Assembly (NCBI RefSeq): GCF_002831565.1
Contig: NZ_CP025096.1
Location: 5,819,014 to 5,883,013 of the forward strand
Direction of reading: 5' to 3'
DNA length: 64,000 bases
Origin: Spirosoma pollinicola
Lineage (GTDB): Bacteria > Bacteroidota > Bacteroidia > Cytophagales > Spirosomataceae
In this document: positions 44,016 to 52,364 of the stretch, one piece after another
Numbering within the stretch: position 1 is the first letter of the stretch
How the letters are laid out: each line of letters begins with the position of its first letter
Program-made: the position numbers and the translations under genes
Notes under the pieces: model-generated
The model's database searches: none
The model's input: the letters and a program-made list of their open reading frames with translations, nothing else
Told to the model about the DNA's origin: nothing

Positions 44016-46049
44016 ATGGCCAAGAAAAAACAATCTTCAGGTATTGAGAATCCCCGTCCGGTCCCGGAAAGGCCTGCCGGTTCTAAACCTGCTTTACCTA
44101 CCGCAACTGGAAATAGTCGCCCGGCTACGAACCGTCCGGCCGAATCACAACGACCTCCGGTACGTCCCGTGGCACCCAAGCCCACGAGTGTATCGACTGA
44201 AGCGGACTTGCCGATTAGCAAACGGCCCGTCGAATGGTGGCCACCTGTTGTTTTGGCACTACTCGGTTTTGTTTTGTATGTCAATACGTTTGGTCACCAA
44301 TATGCTCTGGATGACATTGCGGCTGTTGGCCAAAATCTGTTTGTGAAAAAAGGCATCGCTGGTATTCCCGACCTGCTCCGCACCGAATTCTGGCATTTTA
44401 GTAATATCTCGCTGGGCTATTATCGGCCTTTGTCACTTATTACGTTTGCGCTGGAGCAGGAGTATTTTAAAGATAACCCGAACATCAGCCACATGATCAA
44501 CGCCGGTCTCTATGCGTTAACAGGGCTGGTGATAGGCATACTGCTTCAAAAATGGCTGACCAACCAGACCATTACCGCGTTTTTAATTGGCCTGGTTTTC
44601 ATGGCGCACCCCCTTCATACTGAAATCGTTGCTAACATTAAAGGCCGTGACGAAATCCTGAGCTTCCTGTTTATTGCGCTGATGCTGTTGTCGTATTGGC
44701 GGTATCTGGAAACCAAACACTGGGGCTGGACTATAGGGGCCTGCGTATGGCTTTACCTGGCGTTTCTGTCCAAAGAATCATCCATTGTTAGCCTTGGTTT
44801 GATTCCGGCCATGCAGTATTGGTTTGCCCGCCGGAATGTGTGGCAGTCCATGATTAGTCTATGGCCATTTTTAATCGTGGCAGCCCTGTTTTTCTATCAG
44901 AAGCAAAAGATGATTGGAACCCTGAGTGGCACGCCACCCATCGACTGGGCTAACTATCCGTATGCGATTGAGAAGACGCAAAAGTCGACCATGTTCAAGT
45001 TTCTGGAATATTATATCCGGTTGCTGATTTTGCCTCACCCATTGGTTTACGATTACTCGTACAACGTAATACCGTCGGGAGGCAAAGGCGATTGGCTGAC
45101 CTGGGCTGGCTTCTTCACCTTGCTGGGCTTACTCTGGCTGGGCTGGAAAGGCTTTGTGAAGCGCACTCTTTGGGGCTTTGGTATATTCTGGTTCTTCGTC
45201 ACGATGGCACCCGGCCTGGGCTTTATCTGGATTCGGGGCGGTATTTTCGCCGAACGTTTTTCGTATGCCGCCGTTATGGGCTTTGGCTTTGTGCTGATCT
45301 GGGCACTCCAGAAGTTTCTGGTACGCAAACCTGTTGAGTCGGGTGAGACAACTACCAAATCCGCTTTGGTTCGGTATGCCCCCTTGCTTGGGTTAATGGC
45401 TGTGGTAATTGGCTTGTATTCGTTCAAAACGGTGGAGCGCAACCGCGACTGGGAAAACAATTTTGTGCTCTTTAATTCGGCTTTGCCCTATGCACCCAAT
45501 AGCTGCCAGGTACAGCGGCATGTAGCCAACGAGTGGATTGAGAAGGGTGTAAAAGACCGCGCTAAAGCCGATTCAATTGCTACTGCCACGAACGCCATCA
45601 AGCCAAAACCATCGCCTGAGCAAATCAAAAAAGCGCAGGCGCTGATTGATACCAGTATCGCACAAGCCAATAAACACGGCCGTTGGGCAATCGACCACCT
45701 ACAGGAGTCAACCCGAATCTATCCTAACTTTGGCGAAGCCTACTTCTCGATGGCCTATGTGTTCCAGAAAATCACGCCGAACGTCGACTCTGCCAAGTAT
45801 TATTACAAGCAGACGATCAGGGCTGCTAATGCCTATGCACCAGCTTATAATAACCTTGGCGTAATTTATCAGGGTGAAGGACTAGCGCAAAACAACCGCC
45901 AGAAACTGGAACTGGCTTCGTATTACTATAACCGTTCGATGGTTGTAAATCCTGCCTACGTAGACGGTCAGAACAACCGCGCTAACCTGATGAAAGCAAC
46001 GGGTATAGATACGAAATTTCTGCCTGACTCAATCATTAATAAGTATTGA
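44016..46049 (+). CDS. TMTC-like GT-C membrane protein with TPR tail
   Basis: A 677-residue protein. A cytoplasmic Pro/Arg-rich head (about residues 1-70) is followed by some eleven membrane helices. YALDDIAAVGQNLFVKKG has an acidic pair after the first helix, as in GT-C glycosyltransferases; HPLHTEIVANIKGRDEILSF and FLSKESSIVSLGL are the DUF1736/TMTC blocks. The C-terminal 150 residues contain TPR-like units (NFGEAYFSMAYVFQK, YAPAYNNLGVIYQ). Eukaryotic TMTC1-4 are protein O-mannosyltransferases; bacterial relatives are common in Bacteroidota but their substrates are unknown. Confidence 0.85.
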   Translation: MAKKKQSSGIENPRPVPERPAGSKPALPTATGNSRPATNRPAESQRPPVRPVAPKPTSVSTEADLPISKRPVEWWPPVVLALLGFVLYVNTFGHQYALDDIAAVGQNLFVKKGIAGIPDLLRTEFWHFSNISLGYYRPLSLITFALEQEYFKDNPNISHMINAGLYALTGLVIGILLQKWLTNQTITAFLIGLVFMAHPLHTEIVANIKGRDEILSFLFIALMLLSYWRYLETKHWGWTIGACVWLYLAFLSKESSIVSLGLIPAMQYWFARRNVWQSMISLWPFLIVAALFFYQKQKMIGTLSGTPPIDWANYPYAIEKTQKSTMFKFLEYYIRLLILPHPLVYDYSYNVIPSGGKGDWLTWAGFFTLLGLLWLGWKGFVKRTLWGFGIFWFFVTMAPGLGFIWIRGGIFAERFSYAAVMGFGFVLIWALQKFLVRKPVESGETTTKSALVRYAPLLGLMAVVIGLYSFKTVERNRDWENNFVLFNSALPYAPNSCQVQRHVANEWIEKGVKDRAKADSIATATNAIKPKPSPEQIKKAQALIDTSIAQANKHGRWAIDHLQESTRIYPNFGEAYFSMAYVFQKITPNVDSAKYYYKQTIRAANAYAPAYNNLGVIYQGEGLAQNNRQKLELASYYYNRSMVVNPAYVDGQNNRANLMKATGIDTKFLPDSIINKY

Positions 46050-46057
46050 TCCCATCC

Positions 46058-46090
46058 AAACCTATAAGGTCTTTGAGACCTTATAGGTTT
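46058..46090. repeat. CCTATAAGG palindrome, copy 2
   Basis: AAACCTATAAGGTCT (46058-46072) pairs perfectly with AGACCTTATAGGTTT (46076-46090), loop TTG. Same family as 20951-20985 and 57054-57087. Confidence 0.85.
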
Positions 46091-46096
46091 ATATAA

Positions 46097-46126
46097 AAAG
46101 CCTGTTTCTGATTCAGAAACGGGCTT
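46097..46126. terminator. Bidirectional terminator between convergent genes
   Basis: AAAGCCTGTTTCTGA pairs with TCAGAAACGGGCTTT (one G-T pair). The minus strand continues with TTTTTATAT, which favours termination of the DUF3472 gene. A decayed relative of the same hairpin is seen near 47605-47640. Confidence 0.75.
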
Positions 46127-46155
46127 TATTAGTACTGGCTGATACATCAGAAAAC

Positions 46156-47514
46156 CTAGGGAAGCTGGTCAATATTTATCGTTGGCGGCTGATGTTGAGC
46201 TGGTCTTGTAAAATCCGTTTTGAGGGGCGTATAGGCGTCGAAGAAGCCGCAGTTGCGCAGGAAAAAGCATTTATTCTTACTAAGCCCACCGGCAAAATCC
46301 ATTCGGTACGACTTTCGGGCCGTATTGTCACCCGTGAACTGCGCTTTAGTAATCTCCTGCCAATTTCCCTCTTTGCTTCTGACCCACTGATTCGAGAATT
46401 CTACCTCACGTGATACATTTCCCGTTTCGGGGGTGAAGTTTTCCAGAAAGGAATAGAGTGAGGTTAAATAGGTTGTCGTTTTGGGTCGCTTAAAGCTGGC
46501 GATCAACTGCCAGCCAGCACCGTCGGGAGGCATAAAATAAGCCGTATAGGTCGTATAGTCGCCCACATCGGGGTGGCCATGTATCAGAAATTTATAAGTC
46601 CGGCCAGCCACCCAGTTGTAGCGCAGGTAGCTTTGGCCACCGGAGCCTTCGTTACCGAACTCATTTGTGACCACGTTGGCGCCCTTGCGGTTCAGGCGAA
46701 TTTTCTGGTCAGATGGAATCTGACTGGGAGTATCGGTCTGAAACGGACTCCAGACCGAAAACAGGATTCGACGTTCGGTAGGCGAATTGACCTGCATCCC
46801 GAAATAACCTTCCCCAAAGCCGGTCGCCATATAATACGACCCAGCAACATCATTACCTTTCGGTACTGTCACTTCGTTATAAAACCATTCGGCATCAAAA
46901 CCGTCGGGGATTGGGTAATTCAAGTGAACAGACGGCCCACGCCTGCCCCAATGGAAAAAGTCGCCATCGTTGTTCCGAACAAAGGCTGTGTGCTCGTCTA
47001 CGGTCGTACCACTGATGCCAAAATCAGTTATATCGGCATAGGTAGTACCTGTTTTGCTGACACCCTGTAAAACCAGTTTTACATAGCCCGCTTTAGGAAT
47101 AGACCACTGGCCTAATGAGCAGTCCGTAAACCTGCTGCCCTGAACATCTATTTCTTTGGATTTTCCCAACACTGTAATGCGTATACGGCTCCTGCCTGTT
47201 GGTACACGCAGGTTGACGGACAGAAGCAGGGTACCTGTTCGGGCAAACCGCACGTAAGTCTCAACGGTACTGGTCGGGCTGGCCCAGTTTGTCAACCCGT
47301 CTTCCGAAATAAGGTCGGGGGAGTCGGCCAGGTTTTTTGCCCAGCTATTGCCCCCGAGGGGTACGCGTATTACGTTAGGTTCATGAACGGCAGACGTACC
47401 AGCAGGCATACCGAACAGTTGGGAAACTGTCAGGAATAAATAGAAGAAAAATAGCCGGTTGATCACAGGTATAGACAGACAAGGTGAAACTAAGGGTAAA
47501 TACGTCTCCAACAA
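46156..47514 (-). CDS. Secreted DUF5077/DUF3472 protein
   Basis: A 452-residue exported protein; the signal segment is VINRLFFFYLFLTVSQLFGM. The N-terminal half (VRVPLGGNSW ... YVRFARTGTLLLSVNLRVPT) is a carbohydrate-binding-like DUF5077 sandwich, and the C-terminal part (NYPIPDGFDAEWFYNEVTVP, SYYMATGFGEGYFGMQVNS, GAGWQLIASFKRPKTTTYL) is DUF3472. Such proteins occur next to polysaccharide utilisation genes in Bacteroidota, but no SusCD pair is here. No sorting tail. Confidence 0.83.
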   Translation of the reverse strand: MLETYLPLVSPCLSIPVINRLFFFYLFLTVSQLFGMPAGTSAVHEPNVIRVPLGGNSWAKNLADSPDLISEDGLTNWASPTSTVETYVRFARTGTLLLSVNLRVPTGRSRIRITVLGKSKEIDVQGSRFTDCSLGQWSIPKAGYVKLVLQGVSKTGTTYADITDFGISGTTVDEHTAFVRNNDGDFFHWGRRGPSVHLNYPIPDGFDAEWFYNEVTVPKGNDVAGSYYMATGFGEGYFGMQVNSPTERRILFSVWSPFQTDTPSQIPSDQKIRLNRKGANVVTNEFGNEGSGGQSYLRYNWVAGRTYKFLIHGHPDVGDYTTYTAYFMPPDGAGWQLIASFKRPKTTTYLTSLYSFLENFTPETGNVSREVEFSNQWVRSKEGNWQEITKAQFTGDNTARKSYRMDFAGGLSKNKCFFLRNCGFFDAYTPLKTDFTRPAQHQPPTINIDQLP

Positions 47515-47604
47515 ACTCTACTTATCTGGTTTGGAGAATTAGGAAATATTAACGCAAAATTCTTTACTTGTCTGGTTTCCAGTCGCTTATCTACTTATGC
47601 CACG

Positions 47605-47640
47605 AAAGTCCGTTTCTGATTCGGGGACGGGTTTTCCTTA
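47605..47640 (-). terminator. Possible terminator of the 38-codon ORF
   Basis: AGTCCGTTTCTGATTCGGGG then ACGGGTTTT is an imperfect hairpin similar to 46097-46126. It lies about 20 bp beyond the stop codon of the micro-ORF on the minus strand. Symmetry is weak. Confidence 0.35.
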
Positions 47641-47659
47641 TACAAGTGGATTTTGAATT

Positions 47660-47776
47660 CTACCGTCTGAACTGTCTAATACACCAGCGAACAACCGCAC
47701 CCAGAAAAAATAGGGTTATAGTAAGAATAACGCACTGCCAAACAAGCAGGCCAATGTCTGGCGTCAGCAAATCCAT
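47660..47776 (-). CDS. Putative 38-residue AtpF-N-terminus-like membrane micro-protein
   Basis: ATG at 47776 opens MDLLTPDIGLLVWQCVILTI followed by TLFFLGAVVRWCIRQFRR and a TAG. The residue pattern (MDLxTPDIGLLxWQ, then one hydrophobic helix, then basic end) closely resembles the N-terminal anchor of ATP synthase subunit b (AtpF) of Bacteroidota, but the peripheral stalk is absent. A lone single-helix protein or an atpF fragment are alternatives. It lies directly behind the distal mutase tail copy at 47796-47834. Expression is unproven; I recognise no clear Shine-Dalgarno. Confidence 0.55.
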   Translation of the reverse strand: MDLLTPDIGLLVWQCVILTITLFFLGAVVRWCIRQFRR

Positions 47777-47795
47777 ATTAATACTGTTTTAACGT

Positions 47796-47834
47796 TCAAT
47801 ATTTTCTGAGCCGCAATGGAAATCACCGTGCCGG
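47796..47834 (-). repeat. Distal copy of the mutase 3' coding tail (direct repeat of 48566-48604)
   Basis: 39 bp matching 48566-48604 with one mismatch. Read on the minus strand it encodes GTVISIAAQKIL; the difference is synonymous (TCC versus TCT). It starts 12 bp after the PIN toxin stop codon. Beyond it the sequence differs from the mutase end. Confidence 0.85.
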
Positions 47835-47846
47835 AATGGACTAAAT

Positions 47847-48254
47847 TCATGCATCAGGACAAGCTATAAATTCCGTAAGAGTAAGGCACTGTACCGATGG
47901 AAATTTCTTCGTTTGAAGAACGTCAAAATGTCGATCATTAGTAACTATGTAATCAGCGCCCGCCGATACTGCGCAATCCACAAATTTGTTGTCATCATAA
48001 TCTGCGGTGATAAGTCCCCAACGATAACATATCTCTGTTTTAGCCGTATTTGGCTGCTTATCAACTAGCTCCAGCAGGTTATCTGCAATGAACCGAGTCA
48101 TGCGTTTTTCAAAAATTTCGGCATATTCTTCCGTAATCTCGTTGCTGACAGCTAGCTCAAATTGTTGAGAACGGTAAGAATCGAATACCCGCCGATAAGG
48201 TGAAATTTTTGGAATTATGGCCAGAAAACAATTTGTATCAATAACAACGCGCAT
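47847..48254 (-). CDS. PIN-domain toxin (putative TA ribonuclease)
   Basis: A 135-residue PIN protein beginning MRVVIDTNCFLAIIPK (first Asp). NEITEEYAEIFE carries the second acidic residue, and YDDNKFVDCAVSAGADYIVT then NDRHF the third and fourth (DxxxxD and TNDRH). This acidic quartet binds Mg2+/Mn2+ in VapC-like ribonucleases. The protein matches the single-stranded-RNA-cleaving PIN group often named putative toxin-antitoxin toxin component (TIGR00305). Its ATG overlaps the antitoxin stop (TAATG). Confidence 0.88.
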   Translation of the reverse strand: MRVVIDTNCFLAIIPKISPYRRVFDSYRSQQFELAVSNEITEEYAEIFEKRMTRFIADNLLELVDKQPNTAKTEICYRWGLITADYDDNKFVDCAVSAGADYIVTNDRHFDVLQTKKFPSVQCLTLTEFIACPDA

Positions 48255-48466
48255 TAGTCATGGCGATAAGGAGTGCGACCATGACCCTCTAACCAACCTT
48301 CTACCGTGTTGCTGTCCCAGCCTTTTTCCTCAAACAAAGCGTCGATACCTTGATCTACTTTTCGGGCAAAGTAATCAGCCAGTAATTGCTTGATCTCTAA
48401 AACTTGTTCATCAGGGATTGGTCGGGAAAAAGTCTTGAGTAACTCAAGTTGCAATGAAGTCAGCAT
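48254..48466 (-). CDS. Antitoxin of the PIN module (70 aa)
   Basis: A 70-residue protein: MLTSLQLELLKTFSRPIPDE then QVLEIKQLLADYFARKVDQG and a C-terminus WLEGHGRTPYRHD. This arrangement (LTxxQLELLKxFS, LxEIKxxLxxYFxxK, xxxxxEGHxRTPYR-type end) is the usual partner of PIN toxins of this group in Bacteroidota and Cyanobacteria. The N-terminus probably binds DNA and the acidic/aromatic C-terminus the toxin. It lies 79 bp behind the mutase stop codon. Confidence 0.82.
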   Translation of the reverse strand: MLTSLQLELLKTFSRPIPDEQVLEIKQLLADYFARKVDQGIDALFEEKGWDSNTVEGWLEGHGRTPYRHD

Positions 48467-48491
48467 AGCTTGCTGTGGTTTTGTGATTAAT

Positions 48492-48499
48492 CAAATATA
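48492..48499 (-). promoter_or_regulatory. Putative -7 box (TATATTTG) of the PIN TA operon
   Basis: TATATTTG on the minus strand, 25 bp before the antitoxin ATG at 48466. It is identical to the box before the ParE-type module and could drive autoregulated TA expression. Confidence 0.5.
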
Positions 48500-48545
48500 C
48501 AGAATTGATATATTTATTCGTACTGAATCAGGCTATTGGCTGTGT

Positions 48546-50690
48546 TCAATCCTGCATCAACTCGGTCAATATTTTCTGAGCCGCAATAGAAATCACCGTG
48601 CCGGGGCCGAAGATGCCTTTGACGCCCGCATCGTATAAAAACTGGTAGTCGCCTGCCGGAATAACGCCCCCGGCAATAACCATAATATCGTCGCGGCCAA
48701 TCTTTTTGAGTTCGCTAATGAGTTGCGGAACCAGCGTTTTGTGACCCGCTGCCAGACTCGATACACCCACGATATGTACGTCGTTTTCGGCAGCCTGTCG
48801 AGCCACTTCTTCCGGGGTTTGGAACAGTGGTCCCATATCCACATCGAAACCCAGATCGGCAAAACTGGTGGCAATGACCTTGGCGCCCCGGTCGTGCCCA
48901 TCCTGTCCCATTTTAGCGACCAGAATCCGGGGGCGTCGCCCGTCGAGTTCGGCAAACTGATTGCTCATCTCGCGGGCAATGCGGAAGTTCTCATCATCCG
49001 ATACTTCGGCAGAGTAGATACCCGATATAGCTCGAATGGTGGCCTTATGGCGGCCAAATGCTTTTTCCATAGCGTCGGAGATTTCACCGAGGGTGGCGCG
49101 GCAGCGAGCCGCTTCAACGGCTAGCGCCAGTAGGTTTTTGTCTGGGGAGGGGGTAGTAGCTGCACCGGTTATTGCTGCCAGAGCCTGCTCCACTTTTGCT
49201 TCATTCCTTGTTTCTTTTACCTCTTTCAACCGGTTTAACTGGCTCTCACGAACGGCCTGGTTGTCAATGTCCAGAAGTTCGATAACGGTTTCCATGACGG
49301 GTTTGTAGCGGTTTACGCCCACAATAACATCTTTGCCGGAATCAATACGGGCCTGTTTTCGGGCAGCGGCCTCTTCAATCCGCAGTTTAGGCAGGCCAGT
49401 TTCAATGGCTTTGGCCATACCGCCCAATTGCTCTACTTCCTCCATCAGGGCCCAGGCTTTTTCGACCAGTTCTTTTGTTAGGAATTCGACATAGTAAGAG
49501 CCGCCCCAGGGGTCAACGGCGCGGGTAATGTCGGTCTCTTGTTGTAAGTACAACTGAGTATTCCGGGCAATTCGGGCCGAAAAGTCAGTTGGTAAGGCAA
49601 TAGCTTCGTCCAGCGAATTGGTGTGCAGACTTTGGGTGCCGCCCAGCACAGCCGCCAGTCCCTCAATGGTTGTACGGGCAACGTTGTTGAACGGGTCCTG
49701 CTCGGTCAGGCTATAGCCAGAGGTCTGGCAATGGGTACGTAAAGCCAGCGATTTGGCATTTTTGGGTTCAAACTGTTTCACAATCTTTGCCCACAGCAGC
49801 CGCCCTGCGCGGAGTTTGGCGATTTCCATAAAGTGGTTCATGCCAATACCCCAGAAGAACGACAGACGAGGGGCAAAGGCGTCGATACCCATGCCCGAGC
49901 GCAAACCCGTTCGGATATATTCGAGCCCATCGGCCAGCGTATAGGCCAGTTCCAGATGGGCCGGGGCACCTGCTTCATGCATATGATAGCCGCTGATACT
50001 AATCGAGTTGAACTTGGGCATAAGCTGCGCTGTGTACGAAAAAATATCGCCCACAATACGCATGGATGGTTCAGGTGGGTAGATGTACGTATTCCGCACC
50101 ATGAACTCTTTCAAAATGTCGTTCTGAATCGTGCCTGATAATTTTTCGGGTGGCACACCCTGTTCTTCGGCAGCAACGATGAAAAAGGCCATAATCGGCA
50201 ACACCGCGCCGTTCATGGTCATTGACACCGACATCTGGTCGAGGGGAATCTGGTCGAACAGAATTTTCATATCCTCGACCGAATCAATAGCGACACCGGC
50301 CTTGCCAACATCACCCACAACGCGCGGATGGTCGGAATCATAGCCCCGGTGTGTAGCCAGATCGAAGGCAACGGATAAACCTTTCTGCCCACCGGCCAGA
50401 TTTCGGCGGTAGAATGCGTTCGATTCCTCGGCGGTCGAGAAACCCGCATATTGCCGGATAGTCCACGGCTGACGAACGTACATACTGGCATACGGACCCC
50501 GCAAAAATGGGGGCACACCGGCCGCGTAATTCAGGTGATCCGTATTGGCTACATCAGCAACCGTAAAACGAGGTTTCAGCTTGATGCCTTCGGCGGTTGG
50601 GAAAAGGGTGTTACCTTGAGTTTGGAGCAGGCTTGCCTGTTCTTCGTTCGCAGTTGAGTTCGTTTCGGGAGTTACGTAGGTGGGTCTCAT
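48546..50690 (-). CDS. mutB: Methylmalonyl-CoA mutase large subunit
   Basis: A 714-residue catalytic subunit that interconverts (R)-methylmalonyl-CoA and succinyl-CoA. RQYAGFSTAEESNAFYRRNL and GLSVAFDLATHRGYDSDHPR are active-site blocks of the TIM barrel; KMGQDGHDRGAKVIATSFAD is the cobalamin-binding DxHxxG motif near residue 600. The open frame extends to TTG 50720; I use ATG 50690 (MRPTYVTP), 22 bp past the small-subunit stop. The last 20 codons are partly duplicated behind the downstream PIN module. Confidence 0.95.
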   Translation of the reverse strand: MRPTYVTPETNSTANEEQASLLQTQGNTLFPTAEGIKLKPRFTVADVANTDHLNYAAGVPPFLRGPYASMYVRQPWTIRQYAGFSTAEESNAFYRRNLAGGQKGLSVAFDLATHRGYDSDHPRVVGDVGKAGVAIDSVEDMKILFDQIPLDQMSVSMTMNGAVLPIMAFFIVAAEEQGVPPEKLSGTIQNDILKEFMVRNTYIYPPEPSMRIVGDIFSYTAQLMPKFNSISISGYHMHEAGAPAHLELAYTLADGLEYIRTGLRSGMGIDAFAPRLSFFWGIGMNHFMEIAKLRAGRLLWAKIVKQFEPKNAKSLALRTHCQTSGYSLTEQDPFNNVARTTIEGLAAVLGGTQSLHTNSLDEAIALPTDFSARIARNTQLYLQQETDITRAVDPWGGSYYVEFLTKELVEKAWALMEEVEQLGGMAKAIETGLPKLRIEEAAARKQARIDSGKDVIVGVNRYKPVMETVIELLDIDNQAVRESQLNRLKEVKETRNEAKVEQALAAITGAATTPSPDKNLLALAVEAARCRATLGEISDAMEKAFGRHKATIRAISGIYSAEVSDDENFRIAREMSNQFAELDGRRPRILVAKMGQDGHDRGAKVIATSFADLGFDVDMGPLFQTPEEVARQAAENDVHIVGVSSLAAGHKTLVPQLISELKKIGRDDIMVIAGGVIPAGDYQFLYDAGVKGIFGPGTVISIAAQKILTELMQD
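48566..48604 (-). repeat. Proximal copy of the mutase tail repeat (functional mutB end)
   Basis: 39 bp within mutB, from 20 bp upstream of its stop codon, that pair with 47796-47834 as a direct repeat. The two copies are 770 bp apart and enclose only the two TA genes and short flanks. Confidence 0.85.
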
Positions 50691-50712
50691 GCGTGTAGTT
50701 GGTCGAACGGAT

Positions 50713-52086
50713 TTATTCAAAGACTGCGGCCAGACGTCGGTCAGGCAACAAACCAGTTTGATCAGTTAATGGGTTGTAGGTTTGCGTAGATGGCTCGTCG
50801 AAGCGGAACTTCGTTACGCCCACCAGCACCTTTCCGTTACGTACAGCATCGACTTTGGCCTGATAAGCTCGCTCAATTTCGGTTTGAACAAATCTACTGG
50901 CTACTGCTTTGGCAAAACCACCCTGATTCTCAACGGTCAAAAACAACGTCCAGGCCGCTTCGACCAGCGAATAAGTCAGGTTTTCAATGTAATACGAGCC
51001 TGCCGATGGATCGGCAACTTTGTCTAAATAACTTTCTTCTTTCAACAGAACCGATACGTTTCGGGCAATACGGGCCGAAAAACCTTTATCCGACATATCA
51101 TTATCTCCTGTTGCGGGTGTACCCAGAACACTATCATACGGATGAACCGTTAGCGCATCGCAACCACCAATAACAGCCGCCATAGCTTCGGTAGTGGCCC
51201 GGAGCAAGTTCGTGTTCGGTGTCGCTTTTGCGTCGTAAAAGGTTGACGTTTGGCAGTGGATAAAGAAGGCTAACGAACTTGACTGATAGGCAGCTACCAA
51301 CCGACTCAGTAACACGCGAAGTGCCCGGAGTTTGGCAATCTCCATAAAATAACTCGTTCCAACAGACACCGATAGTATCGTTTTTGGAACGAGCTGCTCA
51401 ATGGTCAGGCCACTATCGGTAAGCTGGTCGTAGGTATCAGCCAGTGACGCCAGTGTGAAGGCCAGCTCCTGCGTAGCCGTTGCCCCCGCGTTATGAAACA
51501 CATGACTGCTCACGCAAATCGTACGAAACTGGGGAGAATCGACCGTTAGTCGGGTGGCTTCGGCGGTTGATTTGCCTGCCACCATCAGCAGTCCTCCTTT
51601 TAGCTTGTAAGGTGCTATAGTTTTCAGAGTCTGAATGAAATCCGTGGCGGTGTCGTCTGATAGCCGGAAAAAAACGGGATTTTCGCTCAGTTTTATGTTG
51701 TTGAGCAATCGGGAAAGTTTTTCGCCATGTCGCCCGGTTTGAGTCGACAGCGATAGAACAAGGGCATCTGCCCCACGCGTGAGGACATCGCGCAGGCTAC
51801 TATTATCTGATTTTTCGTCAGATACAATCCATTCCGGTGCGTTAAGCCAGCCCGGGCTATGCTTCTGAACGGCCTGAATCGTTTCTAGTGAACGCGTGGT
51901 AACCGGGCCTTCTGTGAGATCATTAGCCGTGTAGTAGGGTTCCAGGGTGAAACCTTCTTCGGTATGCCAGCGAAGACTTTCGTACTCATCTTCGCCAGCC
52001 TGAGCAGGTTTATACTCCTTCTGGACCTGCATCAACCACGCAGATTTATCGGTTTCCGGAAACAGTGGTAAAAAAAAAGACGCCAT
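50713..52086 (-). CDS. mutA: Methylmalonyl-CoA mutase small subunit
   Basis: A 457-residue homologue of the large subunit without catalysis. FETDKSAWLMQVQKEYKPAQ-like start, SVGTSYFMEIAKLRALRVLL, FIHCQTSTFYDAKATPNTNL and VADPSAGSYYIENLTYSLVE are the conserved barrel blocks; the C-terminal cobalamin domain is absent or much reduced, as the length of 457 shows. Start ATG 52086 (TTG 52104 is farther up). It directly precedes mutB, and the two products form the heterodimer used in Bacteroidota. Confidence 0.92.
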   Translation of the reverse strand: MASFFLPLFPETDKSAWLMQVQKEYKPAQAGEDEYESLRWHTEEGFTLEPYYTANDLTEGPVTTRSLETIQAVQKHSPGWLNAPEWIVSDEKSDNSSLRDVLTRGADALVLSLSTQTGRHGEKLSRLLNNIKLSENPVFFRLSDDTATDFIQTLKTIAPYKLKGGLLMVAGKSTAEATRLTVDSPQFRTICVSSHVFHNAGATATQELAFTLASLADTYDQLTDSGLTIEQLVPKTILSVSVGTSYFMEIAKLRALRVLLSRLVAAYQSSSLAFFIHCQTSTFYDAKATPNTNLLRATTEAMAAVIGGCDALTVHPYDSVLGTPATGDNDMSDKGFSARIARNVSVLLKEESYLDKVADPSAGSYYIENLTYSLVEAAWTLFLTVENQGGFAKAVASRFVQTEIERAYQAKVDAVRNGKVLVGVTKFRFDEPSTQTYNPLTDQTGLLPDRRLAAVFE

Positions 52087-52314
52087 CAGATCATTTAAGG
52101 ACAAGTTGCTGGTAAAAGTAGTCTTTTTCTTTATTCAAGGAGAGACCACGCTTATAACTATCTAATCAGCACCTCAATTGCATTATTCAAAGGGATTACA
52201 TAATGGAGTTGACGTTCTCTTCGAATCGCGTAATTTTAGCTTAACATTGACTGAGCTGGCTTAATTCACGGAAAAAACGTGACTATCGCTGTACGGTTCG
52301 GTCAGATATTTGGC

Positions 52315-52322
52315 TACATTTG
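52315..52322 (+). promoter_or_regulatory. Putative -7 box (TACATTTG) of dnaA
   Basis: TACATTTG matches TAnnTTTG, 43 bp before the GTG at 52365. No clear -33 TTG is present. The rest of the 278-bp gap to mutA is AT-rich, with no DnaA boxes recognised. Confidence 0.45.
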
Positions 52323-52364
52323 TCTCCCTTTTTTGACGACCCAACGTAACTCAGGACTAAACCC

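Noticed and set aside
45053..45460. 135-codon minus-strand frame inside the TMTC-like gene
   Set aside because: It is antisense to a well-supported membrane coding sequence and shows low-complexity, Lys/Pro-rich translation typical of shadow frames.
47568..47792. Plus-strand 74-codon frame
   Set aside because: It covers the micro-ORF and a hairpin in antisense, lacks any recognisable pattern and is a chance open frame.
52087..52364. Possible oriC upstream of dnaA
   Set aside because: No TTATnCACA boxes or DUE-like AT repeat cluster were recognised, and the -7 box explains the AT content.
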